DNA of 64,000 nt from Virgibacillus_P tibetensis (GCF_036026595.1 NZ_JARZFX010000005.1:62001-126000); one strand, 5' to 3'; shown: positions 25,904 through 35,244, counted from the first letter of the stretch. The notes: a model not told the origin generated them from the letters alone. Numbers and translations: made by a program.

Positions 25904-26992
25904 ATGAAAGAAACTGCAATTCTTTATTGTGAAAATAACTTCGGAAAAATGGATGGAAAGACCACAAACGGACTGGTGAGAAGTTCAAATAAATACCAGA
26001 TTCTAGGGGTGATTGACAGTTCCAAGGTTGGTGTTGATACAGGTGAATTTCTTGAAGGTAAAAAGAATAACATTCCAGTATTTTCTTCTCTTGACCATGC
26101 ATTGGAAATGCTTCCCACGGTCCCTGACCACTTCATATATGGCATTGCCCCATCGGAAGCTTTTCTTAAAAGTGAGCAAAGGAACGTTATTTTACATGCA
26201 ATGGAAAACAGAATTAATATTGTAAATACGCTTCATGAGTTTTTTACGGAAGATAAAGAATTTGTTGCATGTTCCTTAAAAAATAATGTGAAAATAACCG
26301 ATGTCAGAAAGCCCCCTCTAAAAAAAGATATGCACCTATTTTCCGGAAAAATTCTGGATATTACCACTCCTGTTATCGCAGTATTGGGTACTGACGGGGC
26401 AATTGGTAAGCGAACAACCTCCGTTTTACTTGAAGAAGCACTAGCGGAAAAAGGATTAAAAACTGCTTTAATAGCGACAGGGCAAACTGGTTTAATTCAG
26501 GGGGCAAGATACGGAGTTGCCATTGATGCCATCCCATCCCAGTTCATGACAGGTGAAATTGAAAACGAGATTATGAAGGCCTATGATACGGAGCAGCCGG
26601 ATATCATAATTGTGGAAGGGCAAGGTGCACTAAGTCATCCTGCTTATATTAGTTCATGTGCGATCATAAGAGGCTCAAGACCAGGTGCAATAATAGTACA
26701 GCATGCTCCAAAGCGAAAATTTCTTGGTGATTATAACTTCATGAAAATGCCAACTTTGCAAAGTGAAATTGAACTTATTGAAACTTTTTCCAAATCGAAT
26801 GTGATTGCTGTTACGATCAACCATGAAAATATGACACATACAGAAATTGATAAGGCAGTCATTGAGATAGAAACACAAAACAATCTGCCAGCTACAGACG
26901 TTCTTACCCATGGATGCGATAAGTTGCTTGCAAGTATTTTCACTAGTTACCCTGAACTGGAGAGCTTACAGAAAAAAGTACTAGTTAATTGA
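25904..26992 (+). CDS. DUF1611 protein, DgcN-like putative amino acid N-acetyltransferase
   Basis: A 362-aa DUF1611-family protein. The N-terminal half is Rossmann-like (TAILYCENNFGKMDGKTTNG). The C-terminal half has a P-loop NTPase-like motif (VLGTDGAIGKRTTSVLLEEA) and a DIIIVEGQGALSHPAY segment like those of dethiobiotin-synthetase-fold proteins. The relative DgcN N-acetylates D-glutamate and works with the epimerase DgcA. Here the partner is a PLP racemase whose TTG start overlaps this gene's stop (TTGA), so the two proteins likely act in sequence on one amino acid. TGGAGGAA precedes the ATG. Confidence 0.85.
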   Translation: MKETAILYCENNFGKMDGKTTNGLVRSSNKYQILGVIDSSKVGVDTGEFLEGKKNNIPVFSSLDHALEMLPTVPDHFIYGIAPSEAFLKSEQRNVILHAMENRINIVNTLHEFFTEDKEFVACSLKNNVKITDVRKPPLKKDMHLFSGKILDITTPVIAVLGTDGAIGKRTTSVLLEEALAEKGLKTALIATGQTGLIQGARYGVAIDAIPSQFMTGEIENEIMKAYDTEQPDIIIVEGQGALSHPAYISSCAIIRGSRPGAIIVQHAPKRKFLGDYNFMKMPTLQSEIELIETFSKSNVIAVTINHENMTHTEIDKAVIEIETQNNLPATDVLTHGCDKLLASIFTSYPELESLQKKVLVN

Positions 26993-28125
26993 ATCAGCTT
27001 AGAACACCAAGAATAGAAATTAACATTGCCAAGCTTGCACATAATGCAAACAAACTAGCGAAATTATTTAATTCTAAAGGAATTAACCTAATGGCTGTTA
27101 CTAAAACTGTCTGCGGGGATCCTGTTGTTGCTAAAACACTTTTAAACCAAAACATTCATATGCTTGCAGATTCTAAGTTAGTAAACATCATAAGAATGCA
27201 GGAAGCTGGCATCAAAGCACAATTCGTTTTATTGCGGTCACCTGCTATGAGTGAGGTTGACTTTGTTGTTAAATATGCAGATATCAGCATGAATACAGAA
27301 CTGGCTGTACTGAAAAAACTTTCGACAGCTGCAACCAAACAACGCACGCTTCACAAAGTTATTCTAATGGTAGAAATGGGTGACTTGCGCGAAGGTATCA
27401 TGCCACAAGACTTGGAGGAATTGATTCAGGAAGTCTTAGAACTTCCTCCACTCGAGATTGTTGGTATAGGTGCAAACTTTGCTTGCTTTGGTGGAATTAA
27501 ACCAAACGAAGAAAAAATGTCTCATCTATCCTCTATCGCGAAAAATATTGAGAAGAGGTTTAAATTACCTCTCCCATACGTTTCAGGAGGCAACTCAGCT
27601 AATTACAATTGGTTCATGACTACAAGTAATACTGGCAAAATAAATAATCTAAGACTAGGAGAGTCTATTTACTTAGGGCGAGAGACGTTAAATAGGACGG
27701 AAATCCCTGAATTGTATACAGACTCCTTTACATTTACCGCTGAAATTATTGAATTAAAAACAAAACCCTCTATTCCATATGGAGATAAAGGGCAGGACGC
27801 ATTTGGAACTCACCCCGAATTTCATGATCATGGTTTAATGAAAAGAGCAATCCTTGGGGTTGGATCTCAGGATGTGCTTATATCTGGCCTTACGCCTAGA
27901 TTAGATATTGACATACTGGGATCAAGCAGTGATCATACCGTAATAAATATCAAGAATACGAATCTTAAAGTAGGCGACGAGGTAAAGTTTGATCTCAATT
28001 ACGGCGCACTGCTTGCTGCAATGACCTCACCCTATATCATAAAAGAATATACCCGTACCCTTTATCCACCTTTTATAACACATCTGAAAAAAGATGGCCA
28101 AATTGGAACTGCCAAAGTAAAATAG
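26989..28125 (+). CDS. Alanine/ornithine racemase-family PLP enzyme
   Basis: A 378-aa fold-type III PLP protein of the alanine/ornithine racemase group. The cofactor lysine is near residue 39 in LMAVTKTVCGD. SGGNSANYNW and LRLGESIYLGR are the PLP-phosphate and barrel motifs. Members interconvert L- and D-ornithine or other amino acids, and the specificity cannot be read here. It starts at a TTG overlapping the DUF1611 stop, without its own strong ribosome-binding site, consistent with translational coupling. A strong terminator follows. Confidence 0.87.
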   Translation: MNQLRTPRIEINIAKLAHNANKLAKLFNSKGINLMAVTKTVCGDPVVAKTLLNQNIHMLADSKLVNIIRMQEAGIKAQFVLLRSPAMSEVDFVVKYADISMNTELAVLKKLSTAATKQRTLHKVILMVEMGDLREGIMPQDLEELIQEVLELPPLEIVGIGANFACFGGIKPNEEKMSHLSSIAKNIEKRFKLPLPYVSGGNSANYNWFMTTSNTGKINNLRLGESIYLGRETLNRTEIPELYTDSFTFTAEIIELKTKPSIPYGDKGQDAFGTHPEFHDHGLMKRAILGVGSQDVLISGLTPRLDIDILGSSSDHTVINIKNTNLKVGDEVKFDLNYGALLAAMTSPYIIKEYTRTLYPPFITHLKKDGQIGTAKVK

Positions 28126-28173
28126 TAAAGTAAAAAATTCATTATCTGCTTTTTAACTTGTTTTAAACAAATA

Positions 28174-28202
28174 AAAAAGGACTCTATAAGAGTCCTTTTT
28201 TT
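28174..28202. terminator. Bidirectional terminator between racemase and csp
   Basis: Stem AAAAAGGACTC / GAGTCCTTTTT with a five-base loop, U-runs on both strands, between convergent genes. Confidence 0.92.
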
Positions 28203-28204
28203 AA

Positions 28205-28405
28205 TTATGCTTTGTTTACGTTTGTAGCTTGAGGTCCACGTTGACCTTGTTCAGTTTCAAAAGTAACTTTTTGGCCTTCGTCTAAAGATTTAAACCCTTC
28301 GCCTTGAATAGCTGAGAAATGAACGAATACGTCATCTCCACCTTCAACTTCGATGAAACCAAAACCTTTGTCTGCGTTAAACCATTTTACTGTACCTTCT
28401 TGCAT
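28205..28405 (-). CDS. Cold shock protein, CspA/CspB family
   Basis: A 66-aa single cold-shock domain that binds single-stranded RNA/DNA as a chaperone. The two RNA-binding motifs KGFGFIEV and DVFVHFSAI are present, as is the N-terminal GTVKWFNADKG. GGAGG precedes the ATG. The approximately 360 bp upstream, as far as the PBP terminator, hold no gene; they probably contain the promoter and the long 5' leader usual for csp genes, but I see no clear cold-box. Confidence 0.96.
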   Translation of the reverse strand: MQEGTVKWFNADKGFGFIEVEGGDDVFVHFSAIQGEGFKSLDEGQKVTFETEQGQRGPQATNVNKA

Positions 28406-28765
28406 GTTTGTTTCCTCCTACGTGAATTTAATTCACATTATATTACTATAGTTGCTCAATTAGATATCAAAGGCGAAAAGTTTAAACACTTATTCTTTCC
28501 TTACATACCGAACAAAAATAATTCTTCTTTAGAATACCACATGTTTTTTCTAATTGCAACCCCAAATGAAAAACTTTTTTTCCTTCTCTGTTGTTTTTCT
28601 TTTTCATTAGGACAAAAATTAAGGTCTAACCCAGGCTATTTAATACAATTAAAACTGGTTAAGTAATATAGAAGTGACTAGAAAAACCAGTATTATAATG
28701 GAAGGCTGGAAAGGCAGATGAAATCCTGCCCCAGTACTGTACATACGTGAAACTCTAATTGCATT

Positions 28766-28797
28766 ATAAAGGAGCCTACTAAATCAGGCTCCTTTAT
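28766..28797 (-). terminator. Terminator of the class A PBP gene
   Basis: Stem ATAAAGGAGCCT / AGGCTCCTTTAT directly after the PBP stop on the minus strand. Confidence 0.8.
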
Positions 28798-28801
28798 ATT
28801 T

Positions 28802-31300
28802 TCAGCCATCAGAATCAGATTCTTCTTTCCTCTTATTATTCAAAGCTTCAGCTGCAGAATCGGATCCCGAGTCTTCTTCCTCTTCATTGTTTTCTTCCTG
28901 ATCGGAATCTGACCCATCATCTTCTTCACCGTTTTCTTCCTGATCGGAGTCTGACTCTTCGTCTTCTTCACGTTCTTCTTCCTGATCGGAGTCTGACTCT
29001 TCATCTTCCTCACGTTCTTCTTCCTGATCGGAGTCTGACTCTTCATCTTCCTCACGTTCTTCTTCCTGATCGGAGTCTGACTCTTCATCTTCTTCACGTT
29101 CTTCTTCCTGATCGGAGTCTGACTCTTCGTCTTCTTCTTCTCTGCCATCTTCCCGATCTGACTCCGAATCATCCTCCTGGTCATCAGAATTATTATCTTC
29201 TCTTTCTCTAGATTTACGCTTTTCAGATTCCGCTTTCTTTTGCTTTTTCTCCCATTCATCTTCAACCAGGCTATAGGCATCTTTAATCGATGTTCCAGTA
29301 ACGAATAATTCGGTTAAGATATCGTCATTAGTTGAACTTTTCGTTGTTCTTTCACCAGTTTTAGTGTCGATAGTAATTTCTTCGACAGAATCCGGTTTTT
29401 TAAATTCCTGTGTATTTTCATCTACCATTTCAGCCATCACTTCTCTGAAGATATGTCGGGCAATTTGCTTTTCCTCTTCTGTTTTTATATAATTCTCTTC
29501 ATTTATTTGCGGATATCCTGTCCATACAGCAACCGTATAATTTGTTGTGTAACCTGCAAACCAAACATCCGGAACACCATCCGTAATATTATACTCTTGC
29601 TTTGTTTCTTCATTGAAATTGGTCGTTCCTGTTTTGCCTGCTACTGCCACGCCTTCAATATTAGCAAGTCGACCAGTTCCTTCCTCTACCACGGTTTGGA
29701 GCATATCTGTAACCATGTAGGAAGTATAATCACTCATGGCCTCGACCGGTTCCGGCTGCATATTAATCTCCTTACCATCAGGTAGTACTACTTTTCTAAT
29801 CACATGGGGCTCATTATATGTTCCTTCATTTCCAAAAGCTGCGTAAGCACCTGCTAGCTCTAACGGAGATATCCCCTCTTCAAAGGATCCAAGTGCATAC
29901 GATTCATAAAGAGGACCTTCAATTGTAAGTCCCACATTCGACGCAAATTCTTCAGCATGTTGATTTCCTACTTCTTGAAACGTTTTTACAGCCGGTATAT
30001 TCCAGGATTGTTTTAATGCCTCTCTCATGGATACAATTCCATGGTAATTGTTATTATAATTTTGTATTACTTGATCAGAGTCTGTATAGGTCATCTCTTC
30101 ATCTTCTATTTGCTGATAGGTTGACCATTTCAAATGTTCGATGGCAGGTCCATAACTTAATATAGGTTTAATGGTTGATCCTGGTGAACGCTTAATAGTT
30201 GTTGCATAGTTGGTTCGACTCTTTCCTGATTCTTGATTGCGCCCCCCTCCTATTGCTTTAATTTCACCTGTTTCATTATCAACCACTGTCAAACCCGCCT
30301 GAAAGAGCTCATTTGGATAAGAGACGAATTCATCTGTATTTAAAACTTTTTCTACATGTTCTTGTGCCTCTTTATCATAGGTCGTATAAATTTCAAGCCC
30401 CTTACTATAAACCATTGAAGGGTCAACCTCTTCCATGTCCTCGAGTTCTTTATAAACTTGATCCATAAAAGCATCGGATATATCATAATTATTGCTTTTC
30501 TCTGGTGTCATATCTTCTACGGAGACGCTCTTTGCTTCCCTGTACTCTTCATCCGTTATAAAACCATGATCCTTCATAACAAACAACACTGTATTGCGGC
30601 GTTCTTCTGCCAGTTCAGGGTTTTGAAAAGGGTCATAGGCTGAGGGGCGTTGAGGAAGTCCAGCTAATAAAGCCGCTTCTTCGACAGTTAATTCGTCCAT
30701 GCTTTTCCCAAAATACGTGTCAGCTGCAATCACAATACCGTAAGCGCCCTTACCAAAATAAATTTTATTTAAATAAAGCTCGAGAATTTCATCCTTGGTA
30801 TATTCTTTTTCTAATTCAAGTGCGAGATAGGCTTCTTGAACTTTTCTCTCAATTGTTTTGTCTGAGGTTAACAGAGAGTTTTTAACTACTTGTTGCGTAA
30901 TCGTACTTCCTCCTGCAGAACCAAATCCATTTTTAATATTGGAGACAAGTGCTCCACCAACTCTTTTTAGATCAAGACCTGAATGCTCATAAAAGCGAAC
31001 GTCTTCGATTGCGATAAACGCATCTTGTACATGTTGTGGAATTTGCTCTAAATTAGTAGATTGCCGGTCTTCTCCGTTGTTTATTGTAACCATAGGCTCA
31101 TCATTGTGATCATACAATGTGGATGAATTGGAATAAACAAATGCATCTTCATCGATCTCAGGTGCACTTTGGACCAAGCCATATATATGTATACTGCCGG
31201 CTATCCCGGTTACAATGAAACATAATAAAAATACGATAAATGCTCTAAAGAGAAAATTTTTCTTTTTGACTTTTTTTGTTGATGCAGCATCCTTCTTCAT
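28802..31300 (-). CDS. Bifunctional class A penicillin-binding protein with acidic repeat tail
   Basis: 832 aa. The N-terminus has a cytoplasmic basic tail and one membrane helix (about 17-38). Glycosyltransferase family 51 follows: AIEDVRFYEHSGLD with catalytic Glu99, then GGSTITQQVVKN and KIYFGKGAYGI. The transpeptidase domain carries the nucleophile Ser375 in SPGSTIKP, SWN at 432-434 and KTGT at 556-559. It builds and crosslinks peptidoglycan outside the membrane. From about residue 690 the tail is almost only Glu, Asp, Ser, Gln and Arg, with a 14-residue unit repeated several times. Which PBP1 paralogue it is cannot be settled. Confidence 0.94.
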   Translation of the reverse strand: MKKDAASTKKVKKKNFLFRAFIVFLLCFIVTGIAGSIHIYGLVQSAPEIDEDAFVYSNSSTLYDHNDEPMVTINNGEDRQSTNLEQIPQHVQDAFIAIEDVRFYEHSGLDLKRVGGALVSNIKNGFGSAGGSTITQQVVKNSLLTSDKTIERKVQEAYLALELEKEYTKDEILELYLNKIYFGKGAYGIVIAADTYFGKSMDELTVEEAALLAGLPQRPSAYDPFQNPELAEERRNTVLFVMKDHGFITDEEYREAKSVSVEDMTPEKSNNYDISDAFMDQVYKELEDMEEVDPSMVYSKGLEIYTTYDKEAQEHVEKVLNTDEFVSYPNELFQAGLTVVDNETGEIKAIGGGRNQESGKSRTNYATTIKRSPGSTIKPILSYGPAIEHLKWSTYQQIEDEEMTYTDSDQVIQNYNNNYHGIVSMREALKQSWNIPAVKTFQEVGNQHAEEFASNVGLTIEGPLYESYALGSFEEGISPLELAGAYAAFGNEGTYNEPHVIRKVVLPDGKEINMQPEPVEAMSDYTSYMVTDMLQTVVEEGTGRLANIEGVAVAGKTGTTNFNEETKQEYNITDGVPDVWFAGYTTNYTVAVWTGYPQINEENYIKTEEEKQIARHIFREVMAEMVDENTQEFKKPDSVEEITIDTKTGERTTKSSTNDDILTELFVTGTSIKDAYSLVEDEWEKKQKKAESEKRKSREREDNNSDDQEDDSESDREDGREEEDEESDSDQEEEREEDEESDSDQEEEREEDEESDSDQEEEREEDEESDSDQEEEREEDEESDSDQEENGEEDDGSDSDQEENNEEEEDSGSDSAAEALNNKRKEESDSDG
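28925..29135 (-). repeat. 42-bp coding tandem repeat in the PBP tail
   Basis: About five units encoding EESDSDQEEEREED, nearly identical at the DNA level (TCTTCTTCCTGATCGGAGTC recurs every 42 bp on the plus strand). Degenerate half-units flank the array. The period in whole codons keeps the frame if units are gained or lost. Confidence 0.9.
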
Positions 31301-31451
31301 CGTTTACCCTCCCAATTACCTAGAAATCAATTATGTTATGACATTCCCCTTTCCACAGAAACTGAAACAAGGGAAAACTAGTAAATGGGTTTTCAACGAT
31401 AACTAATTATCGTGGGATAGTGCTTATTTATACGCTGAGAATAACTTGCAA

Positions 31452-31518
31452 AAAAAAGTAAGCAGACGGCAGTCCAAGAATCAGTTTCAAATTCTTGAGC
31501 TATCATCTGCTTACTTTC
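31452..31518 (-). terminator. Long-stem terminator downstream of degV
   Basis: The outer stem AAAGTAAGCAGA / TCTGCTTACTTT encloses an inner stem CAAGAAT / ATTCTTG. On the minus strand the structure is followed by eight Us. It lies between the degV stop and the PBP start. Confidence 0.88.
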
Positions 31519-31590
31519 CTCATTCACACAAACTAAGAAGAAGTTCTTACTCAACCGTTTTAGGAGTCGATAATTTTTCCAGAGCAATTT

Positions 31591-32442
31591 CTAAACTTCT
31601 AAGCCTGCTATGCCGAACCCACCTGGTCCTGCGTGCGTAGAAATCATTGCACCGGCTTGCATCCATTTTACATTTTCGAAACCAGCCTCTTTGGCGAGTA
31701 CATCTATCCGCCGCTTAATGCTTTCATCAAGTCCAATGGAGTATTGCAAATAAAGTTGTTCTTTATCAATGTCGTATTTATTTAAATAATCCTGCATAAG
31801 TTTTTCAGCAACTACGCTCATTTTCCCGCGATATTTTTTAGTTGAAACAAGATTTCCTTCAACTAATTCGATGCATGGCTTTATTTTCAATAAAGCCCCT
31901 CCTAGATAAGCAGCATTACTTACGCGTCCACCCGCTCTTAAAAATTCTAAGCTGCCAGGAATGAAAGCCAGTCTGGACTTTGGAATCACCGTTTCTATTT
32001 TTTCGATTAATCGGGCTGGTTCGATCGCAGGTTCTTTCTCCAATAAGTCAACAGCATACATCACAATAGCAGCTAATCCACCTGTCACGTTCAACGCATC
32101 AATTAGATAAAGGTCTTCAAAACCTTCCGCAGCATTTACGGCATTTTGAAAAGAGGAAGATGCCTTTGACGTATAACCAATATGAACAATGATACAATCA
32201 GGGAAATCCGCTTTTATCTTTTTGAAAAAATCCTCATACTCGTGAGAATTTGTCGATGTTGTAGAAGGTATTTTCTTCGTGCGCTCATAGTGTTCATAAA
32301 TGTCCTCCACGGGTAACGAACCATCTAAATAATCCTGACCACCCATAATAACATGCATCGGAACCACCTGTACATCATGCTTCTCTGCTAAATCTCCTGG
32401 TAAATCGGATCCACTTTCTGTAGATAAAATAATACGTCTCAA
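31591..32442 (-). CDS. DegV-family fatty-acid-binding protein
   Basis: A 283-aa DegV/FakB-type protein. These bind a fatty acid between two domains and, as FakB, present it to the kinase FakA. Family motifs include STESGSDLPGDLAEKHDVQV at the N-terminus, STTSTNSHEYEDFF (the carboxylate-binding TS region) and LEFLRAGGRVSNAAYLGG. The start is TTG, eight bases after AAAGGGGG. The gene is monocistronic, with its own terminator downstream. No FakA gene is in the window. Confidence 0.92.
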   Translation of the reverse strand: MRRIILSTESGSDLPGDLAEKHDVQVVPMHVIMGGQDYLDGSLPVEDIYEHYERTKKIPSTTSTNSHEYEDFFKKIKADFPDCIIVHIGYTSKASSSFQNAVNAAEGFEDLYLIDALNVTGGLAAIVMYAVDLLEKEPAIEPARLIEKIETVIPKSRLAFIPGSLEFLRAGGRVSNAAYLGGALLKIKPCIELVEGNLVSTKKYRGKMSVVAEKLMQDYLNKYDIDKEQLYLQYSIGLDESIKRRIDVLAKEAGFENVKWMQAGAMISTHAGPGGFGIAGLEV

Positions 32443-32622
32443 TGTATATCCCCCTTTAATTTAAAACACTTTCCTTACTGTTCGCGCTGTATTGGTATGA
32501 CTTAATCTAATTATACATTAGAAAGGAAGGTTATATTGAAAGAAATTCAAATTATTATACCAATTAGGAAGTTTCAGATACCACAACATACAATTGGCAG
32601 TTAATCCATTTTTAATAGTTCC

Positions 32623-33138
32623 CTACCCCCTATACTTTATTGCTAATCCTTTCAAGAAATTCCTGGCGTATTTATCACCGCACTCTTTATAATTCTTATG
32701 TCCTTCTTTCCTTAATAAAGCGCTTAATTCGCTTTTTGTTACAGTAACACCTGCTTCTTCTAAAATACTAAGAATATCCTCACTTGTTAATGTCAGTGCT
32801 ATTTTTACTTTCTTTAGAAGGATATTATTAATATTATCAGACTGTGCTTGCTTTTCAGGTTGTTGCCCTGGTTTTGGATCTTGTTTTCCTCTTTTAAATA
32901 TAATGAGGCCATTTAAAAATGACTCCAGCATAAAGTTATTGCATTTTTTCTCCGCTTCCATTTCAACTATGTCATCATCACTGCTAGTTTCATCGGAACT
33001 GACCGTTGATTTTGTCAGCATCTTTATCACTTCTTCAGTTGTTACGTCAATACCACCCAGTTTAAATATCTCTACCATATCTCTATTTTTTATTTCCAGG
33101 GCATATCTTAATCTAATCAATATATCGTTATTATTCAT
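32623..33138 (-). CDS. DUF1456 (YehS-like) protein
   Basis: 171 aa made of two copies of the same approximately 65-residue helical domain: NDILIRLRYALEIKNRDMVE with NFMLESFLNGLII, and NILLKKVKIALTLTSEDILS with NFLKGLAIKYRG. These match the DUF1456 repeat. A linker rich in Gln, Lys and Pro joins them. Function unknown; the domain may bind nucleic acid, but that is not shown here. GGAGGT precedes the ATG. Confidence 0.87.
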   Translation of the reverse strand: MNNNDILIRLRYALEIKNRDMVEIFKLGGIDVTTEEVIKMLTKSTVSSDETSSDDDIVEMEAEKKCNNFMLESFLNGLIIFKRGKQDPKPGQQPEKQAQSDNINNILLKKVKIALTLTSEDILSILEEAGVTVTKSELSALLRKEGHKNYKECGDKYARNFLKGLAIKYRG

Positions 33139-33300
33139 TTATAGACCTCCTATAGCATTGTTTATTCCATAAAAAAAGTTAAGGTAAAATCCACCTCAAC
33201 TGGCGTTATTTTAACTATATCACAATTTTATTTGCTAGGCAGAAATACTATATAACATCGAGATTTAGAGTCATTTAGCCCTTACTGATGAAATCTATAC

Positions 33301-33766
33301 TCAAGTAAGCTCTAGCGAACTGACCCACATCTCACTGCCTTGTTCAGCTGTCATGCCAAAAAGCTTGTGAATTTCAACCAAAAAAGTAGTCATTGCCACT
33401 CTAGATCCAAATCCAGTCGTTGCCGGCAACGGTGTTAAGATTCTGGAGGATGCGGGAATTGAAGTGGTCGTTGGTGTATTGGAAGAGAATTCCCGCTTCA
33501 ACAATAGCTATTGCGCACGGGTCCCGTCCGCCCGAAATGCGAGCATGGCTCAAGGGTGACATAAATCGCGCCACCTTTCGTCTCGCCAGCCATTAGGATG
33601 GCATGTATTTCAGCATGCGGTTCACCAGCCTTCATATGCGTACCGTACCCACTATTCGGTTTTCATTGACAATAACTGAACCCACAAGTGGATTCGGATC
33701 TGTCTGTCCTTTCATCGCACGTGCATTGCCCAGGGCCAAATTCATGTAAAATTCACGGTTAGTCAT
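33301..33766 (-). pseudogene. ribD: Broken ribD (deaminase domain) with an internal inversion
   Basis: From ATG 33766 the minus strand encodes a normal RibD N-terminus (TDPNPLVGSVIVNENRIVG). After a frameshift it encodes KAGEPHAEIHAILMAGETKG and IYVTLEPCSHFGRT, with the zinc ligands HAE and PC. A second shift gives DPCAIAIVEAGI. The next RibD segment, KKVVIATLDPNPVVAGNGVK followed by ILEDAGIEVVVGVLEEN, is instead on the plus strand at about 33379-33495. The reductase domain is absent. The ATG overlaps the ribA stop, so ribA-ribD was once coupled. The product cannot be functional. Confidence 0.88.
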
Positions 33767-34514
33767 TTGGATAAGTTCGTTCTTCCTCCATATGTCCAGA
33801 ACGCTGAATCTTTGTCTGCAAGTACCCCTCATTGAACTCTGATTTATCGCCCCATAATGGTTCTCGTCCCGAAATAGGAAGACCGGCATTCTGCAGTGCT
33901 TCCAGTTTCTTGGGATTATTCGTCATGAGCTTGACAGGTTTTGTTCGTAGTGTTTTTAGAACACGAATTGCATCCTCGTAATTTCTGGAATCATCGACAA
34001 ATCCTAGACTTTCGTTTGCTTCAACTGTATCGTAACCATTCTCCTGAAGTACATACGCCATCGCCTTGCTGAATAAACCAATTCCACGACCTTCATGGTT
34101 CGCCAAATAAAACAATGCACCTGCCCCATGATCCGCAATATTCTTCATCGACTGTTTTAATTGATAACCGCAATCGCATCTTTTACTGCCAAATATGTCT
34201 CCAGTATGACAAATTGAATGCATCCGGATCAGCGCATCATCCGCGTCTTTAAAATCACCGTATACAAGCACGCTCGACTGCTGATACTCCGCCAAATTGG
34301 CAGACGACAATTGGTCAATGATTTCTTGATAATTATTCGTCACTTGGCAGCGGTTAAGCCAACAATACCATTGAAAAACAACCGTTTCCCCATAAAGATT
34401 CACTGGCAGATTAATTGGTCCTACCAAGTAGATTGCACCTTCATCTGTGTCAATCAATTGAATTTTTTCTTTTAAGACATCAAGAACTTTCGGTTCCAGT
34501 TTCGCTTGTAACAT
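33759..34514 (-). CDS. ribA: GTP cyclohydrolase II, monofunctional
   Basis: A 251-aa enzyme that opens GTP to the diaminopyrimidine precursor of riboflavin. Zinc ligands Cys102, Cys113 and Cys115 are in RMHSICHTGDIFGSKRCDCG, and NHEGRGIGL (139-147) contains the catalytic/nucleotide residues. In most relatives this domain is fused to RibB; here it is separate, 16 kb from ribE-ribB-ribH, and has no FMN riboswitch upstream. Its stop overlaps the start of the broken ribD. AAAGGAATG precedes the ATG. Confidence 0.94.
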   Translation of the reverse strand: MLQAKLEPKVLDVLKEKIQLIDTDEGAIYLVGPINLPVNLYGETVVFQWYCWLNRCQVTNNYQEIIDQLSSANLAEYQQSSVLVYGDFKDADDALIRMHSICHTGDIFGSKRCDCGYQLKQSMKNIADHGAGALFYLANHEGRGIGLFSKAMAYVLQENGYDTVEANESLGFVDDSRNYEDAIRVLKTLRTKPVKLMTNNPKKLEALQNAGLPISGREPLWGDKSEFNEGYLQTKIQRSGHMEEERTYPND

Positions 34515-34674
34515 TAAATCATTCCTTTCATTCCTTTTATTTAAGTTGGATTATTGTGCAAATTGAACCGTAACGTATTTCATTAGATTAACCATTCTAA
34601 TCAGATGGTACCTGAAAAGTATGCTCTTTAGTATTCACACGTTTCGTGGTTATATTTCTTGATTACCCTAAATA

Positions 34675-34731
34675 TAAAAAAAGGACCATCTATGACCAAT
34701 GATTCACCCGTCTTAAGACTGTCCTTTTTTT
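34675..34731. terminator. Terminator with long loop
   Basis: AAAAAAAGGAC and GTCCTTTTTTT arms separated by about 35 nt containing a further weak stem. It serves the DoxX/hydrolase operon on the minus strand and could work in both directions. Confidence 0.75.
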
Positions 34732-34839
34732 ATGTTCAGCGATAAAGACGTAGTAAAAAACTTACTCAATCACGCTTTAATTAACATTCTACATTGAATA
34801 ATTCCAGAGCAGTTTCCATTGCAGCCCCGCTTCCAAAAC

Positions 34840-35244
34840 TTAATCTTTGTCTTTTTTATTAAATAATTGGTCAACTGCCCATAGCTTACTTCCGTTTACT
34901 GCTAAATATATAGCAATCACCAAAAATGCAAGTTCTAGTTCATAGCCGGGCATTTCTGCAGTGCCTAAGAATCCAATAGCAAGTTTAACCTTTAGTATTG
35001 CACCAATCATTATGATAACAAACAGAGCGGAAACAATTCGCGTGCCGAGTCCTAAAATGAGGACAATACCTCCTACCACTTCTACTGTAGCAACAGCATA
35101 TGCTAAAATTCCTGGTAAACCGATACTCTCAAACCAACCGACTGTATTTCCAATTCCCCCTTGAAACTTCACAAGTCCATGGACAAAGAAGCTGATCCCT
35201 AACACAATTCTTAATAATAATGTACTTAATCCTAATTTATTCAT
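34840..35244 (-). CDS. DoxX-family membrane protein
   Basis: A 134-aa protein with four hydrophobic helices. LLLRIVLGISFFVHGLVKFQ opens the protein, and the central EVVGGIVLILGLGTRIVSAL is typical of DoxX/MhqP/CatD proteins. In B. subtilis such proteins are induced by quinones and thiol-reactive electrophiles; their biochemical role is unclear. It follows the MhqD-like hydrolase by 27 bp and shares its transcript. A paralogue with the same C-terminal half is broken at 39810-40191. Confidence 0.88.
   Translation of the reverse strand: MNKLGLSTLLLRIVLGISFFVHGLVKFQGGIGNTVGWFESIGLPGILAYAVATVEVVGGIVLILGLGTRIVSALFVIIMIGAILKVKLAIGFLGTAEMPGYELELAFLVIAIYLAVNGSKLWAVDQLFNKKDKD

Noticed and set aside
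28925..29135. Regular repeats as a CRISPR array
   Set aside because: Units are contiguous, in frame and encode the PBP tail; there are no spacers or cas genes.
28840..29280. 146-aa basic repeat protein on the minus strand
   Set aside because: It is the shifted frame of the acidic PBP tail (KSQTPIRKKNV repeats mirror the acidic repeats).
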